Below, in pieces: positions 5,575 through 7,189 of a stretch of 7,189 nucleotides of DNA. The position numbers and the translations under genes were made by a program. Location of the stretch: the NCBI GenBank assembly GCA_943323725.2, contig CALPIW020000075.1, positions 1-7,189 on the forward strand, in the 5' to 3' direction. The DNA is from Polynucleobacter meluiroseus (lineage in GTDB: Bacteria; Verrucomicrobiota; Verrucomicrobiia; Opitutales; UBA953). Numbering within the stretch: the stretch's first letter is position 1; the number at the start of each line of letters is the position of its first letter. The notes beneath the pieces were generated by a model. It made no database searches. It saw only the letters and a program-made list of their open reading frames with translations, and was not told the DNA's origin.

Positions 5575-7189
5575 TCAGTCCTTGCGGAGGAGGTCCTTGA
5601 TGACGTCAAGGCTCAGGCCGGACGAAACGGAGTCTGATTCGGTCAGGAGCTTACGCAACATCTCAGACTTGGACTTTTGCAGTTCCATGACGCGTTCTTC
5701 GATGGTTCCGGCCGCGATCAGCTTGATGCTGGTCACCGTCCGGGTCTGGCCGATGCGGTGGGCGCGGTCCGTCGCCTGGGCCTCGGCGGCGGGATTCCAC
5801 CAGGGGTCGAAATGGATGACCGTGTCGGCCCCGGTCAGGTTGAGGCCGGTGCCACCCGCCTTCAGGGACATCAGCATGACGGGGATGGTCGGGGTCGAAT
5901 TGAAGGTGTCGCAGACGCCCTGGCGGTCCTTTGTGGAGCCGTCGAGGTAGCAATAGGGGATGTCGCGGTCCTCGAGGGCTTCCTTGAGGAGCTGGAGCGC
6001 CGTGACGAAGGTCGAGAACACCAGCATGCGGTGGCCGGCGTCCTTGGATTCTTCGACGAGTTCGAGGAAGGCCTGGAGCTTCGCCGAATCGGCTTCGGCC
6101 AGCTTCGGGTCGAGGATGCGCGGGTCGGCGCAGATCTGGCGGAGGCGGAGCAGCTGATTGAAGGCCGCCATCTGGATGCGGGCCTGCGTGGCGCCGCCCA
6201 TCTCCATCTCGAAGATCTCCTGGCGCGTGGATTCGAGGATCTCGTCGTAGATCTTCTTCTGGTTGTCCTCGAAGTCGCAGTAGACGATCTGCTCGATCTT
6301 GGCGGGCAGTTCGGGAGCGACGGCGACCTTGGAGCGACGGAGGATGTACGGCGCGGCCATCTGCAGGAGACGGTCGTCGTGCCACTTACGTTCGTCGGCC
6401 TGGACGCGCTCCTCGGGCTTGGGCAGATAGCCGGGCATCAGGAAGCCGAAGAGCGAGCGGAGGTCTTCGAGGGAGTTCTCGACGGGCGTGCCGGTGAGGA
6501 TGTAGCGGCCCTTCGCGACGAGCTGCTTGACCGCCTTGGCGGACTGGGCGCGCGGGTTCTTGATGTTCTGGCCTTCGTCGCAGATCGCCGCGCCCCACGC
6601 CACGGCGGTGAAGGCCGCGATGTCGCGGGCAAGGGTGCCGTAGGAGGTGATGACGAGGTCGAACCGCTGCAGGTAATCGGGCGCGGTGAAGCGGTTCTGG
6701 CCGTGGTGGGCGAGGACCTTCAGGGAAGGGGTGAAGCGGCGGGCTTCGCGGCGCCAGTTCTCGACGAGCGAAGCCGGGCAGACCACGACGCAGGGGCCGT
6801 CGTCCGGGCGGTGCTGGCGCAGGGCCTCCATGAAAGCGAGCGCCTGCACGGTCTTGCCGAGGCCCATTTCGTCGGCGAGCAGGCCGCCGAGCGAATTATT
6901 ATGGATATGCCAGAGCCACGCCACGCCGACTTGCTGGTAGATGCGGAGCATCTTGCTCAGGTCCTCGCGGATCGGGGCGGGCTGGAGCTTCGAAAGGTTG
7001 CGGATGGCGGACGAGCGCTGGCTCCACGTCTCGGGCGGGGCGAAGGCGGCCTGCAGTTCTTCGGCGATGGCGTCGGCGCTCGCGAGGTCGGCGAAGCCGA
7101 TCTTCAGGTTGAGGTCCAGGTCCACGTCGCGCTTGGCCTCGCCGGTGATGCGGCGCTGGGCGTTGCGGATCGACTCCATCAGCTCCGGC
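5575..7189 (-). CDS. SNF2-family helicase/ATPase, C-terminal part (5' end outside window)
   Basis: The frame is open to the right edge with no stop, so the true start is outside; residue numbers here count from the Met codon at 7179. It contains both halves of a Swi2/Snf2 ATPase: Walker A 'LADEMGLGKT' (101-110), motif Ia 'VVCPASLVENWRRE' (132-145), Walker B 'ICDEGQNIKNP' (199-209), motif III 'ILTGTPVENSLEDL' (227-240), the second lobe with 'MLVFSTFVTAL' (385-395), motif V 'LKAGGTGLNLTGAD' (439-452) and motif VI 'QATDRAHRIGQ' (468-478). Such bacterial enzymes are double-stranded-DNA-dependent ATPases that remodel protein-DNA complexes rather than unwinding DNA; they are often around 1000 residues with an N-terminal SWIM zinc domain, which would lie outside the window. 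Walker B reads DEGQ where bacterial homologues often have DEAQ. It leads the gene series, six bases upstream of tatC. Confidence 0.94.
   Translation of the reverse strand, partial: PELMESIRNAQRRITGEAKRDVDLDLNLKIGFADLASADAIAEELQAAFAPPETWSQRSSAIRNLSKLQPAPIREDLSKMLRIYQQVGVAWLWHIHNNSLGGLLADEMGLGKTVQALAFMEALRQHRPDDGPCVVVCPASLVENWRREARRFTPSLKVLAHHGQNRFTAPDYLQRFDLVITSYGTLARDIAAFTAVAWGAAICDEGQNIKNPRAQSAKAVKQLVAKGRYILTGTPVENSLEDLRSLFGFLMPGYLPKPEERVQADERKWHDDRLLQMAAPYILRRSKVAVAPELPAKIEQIVYCDFEDNQKKIYDEILESTRQEIFEMEMGGATQARIQMAAFNQLLRLRQICADPRILDPKLAEADSAKLQAFLELVEESKDAGHRMLVFSTFVTALQLLKEALEDRDIPYCYLDGSTKDRQGVCDTFNSTPTIPVMLMSLKAGGTGLNLTGADTVIHFDPWWNPAAEAQATDRAHRIGQTRTVTSIKLIAAGTIEERVMELQKSKSEMLRKLLTESDSVSSGLSLDVIKDLLRKD

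Noticed and set aside
4276..5637. A 453-codon open frame on the plus strand
   Set aside because: It is antisense to tatC and the secreted CxxC gene, both with clear family or domain features. Its product is rich in Gly, Glu, Asp, His and Gln, typical of antisense reading of GC-rich genes.

Overview
The window is a gene-dense, GC-rich bacterial stretch with six protein-coding genes on the minus strand plus one tiny minus-strand gene and one plus-strand gene. The style suggests Verrucomicrobiota, probably Opitutales or a relative: high GC, frequent absence of clear Shine-Dalgarno sites, a TatC opening with a 'SFLEHLDDLR'-type motif, a secreted CxxC protein next to it, and a polysaccharide-active beta-helix enzyme. 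This placement is inference from protein style; no rRNA or marker gene is present.

Right half (7189 down to 2581, minus strand): a tightly packed gene series. It begins with the C-terminal part of an SNF2-family helicase/ATPase that runs off the right edge. Six bases later comes tatC (twin-arginine translocase core). Four bases after that is a secreted protein of unknown function with two CxxC motifs resembling half of a DnaJ zinc finger. After a 57-base spacer containing a perfect GC hairpin comes a long-chain polyprenyl diphosphate synthase (quinone side chain). A 34-residue single-pass membrane peptide then starts inside the synthase stop codon (ATGA overlap). The spacing suggests one operon, possibly interrupted or modulated at the 57-base spacer.

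Middle: a DUF192 lipoprotein (plus strand) converges on the membrane peptide. Their stop codons are two bases apart and both lie in one 10-base palindrome. The lipoprotein is divergent from a class I SAM-dependent methyltransferase; the 54-base gap between them has an inverted repeat at its exact centre.

Left end: the methyltransferase is followed after 29 bases (with another small hairpin) by the N-terminal 425 residues of a secreted right-handed beta-helix protein resembling GH141-type carbohydrate-active enzymes, which runs off the left edge.

The genes are mostly housekeeping or cell-envelope functions: protein export, quinone precursor synthesis, an envelope lipoprotein, a secreted polysaccharide-acting enzyme. 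I see no mobile element, CRISPR array, tRNA, rRNA, defence island or toxin-antitoxin pair. I do not see a convincing new multi-gene system. The least explained parts are the secreted CxxC protein encoded beside tatC, the 34-residue membrane peptide, and the small symmetric sequences in the short intergenic gaps.
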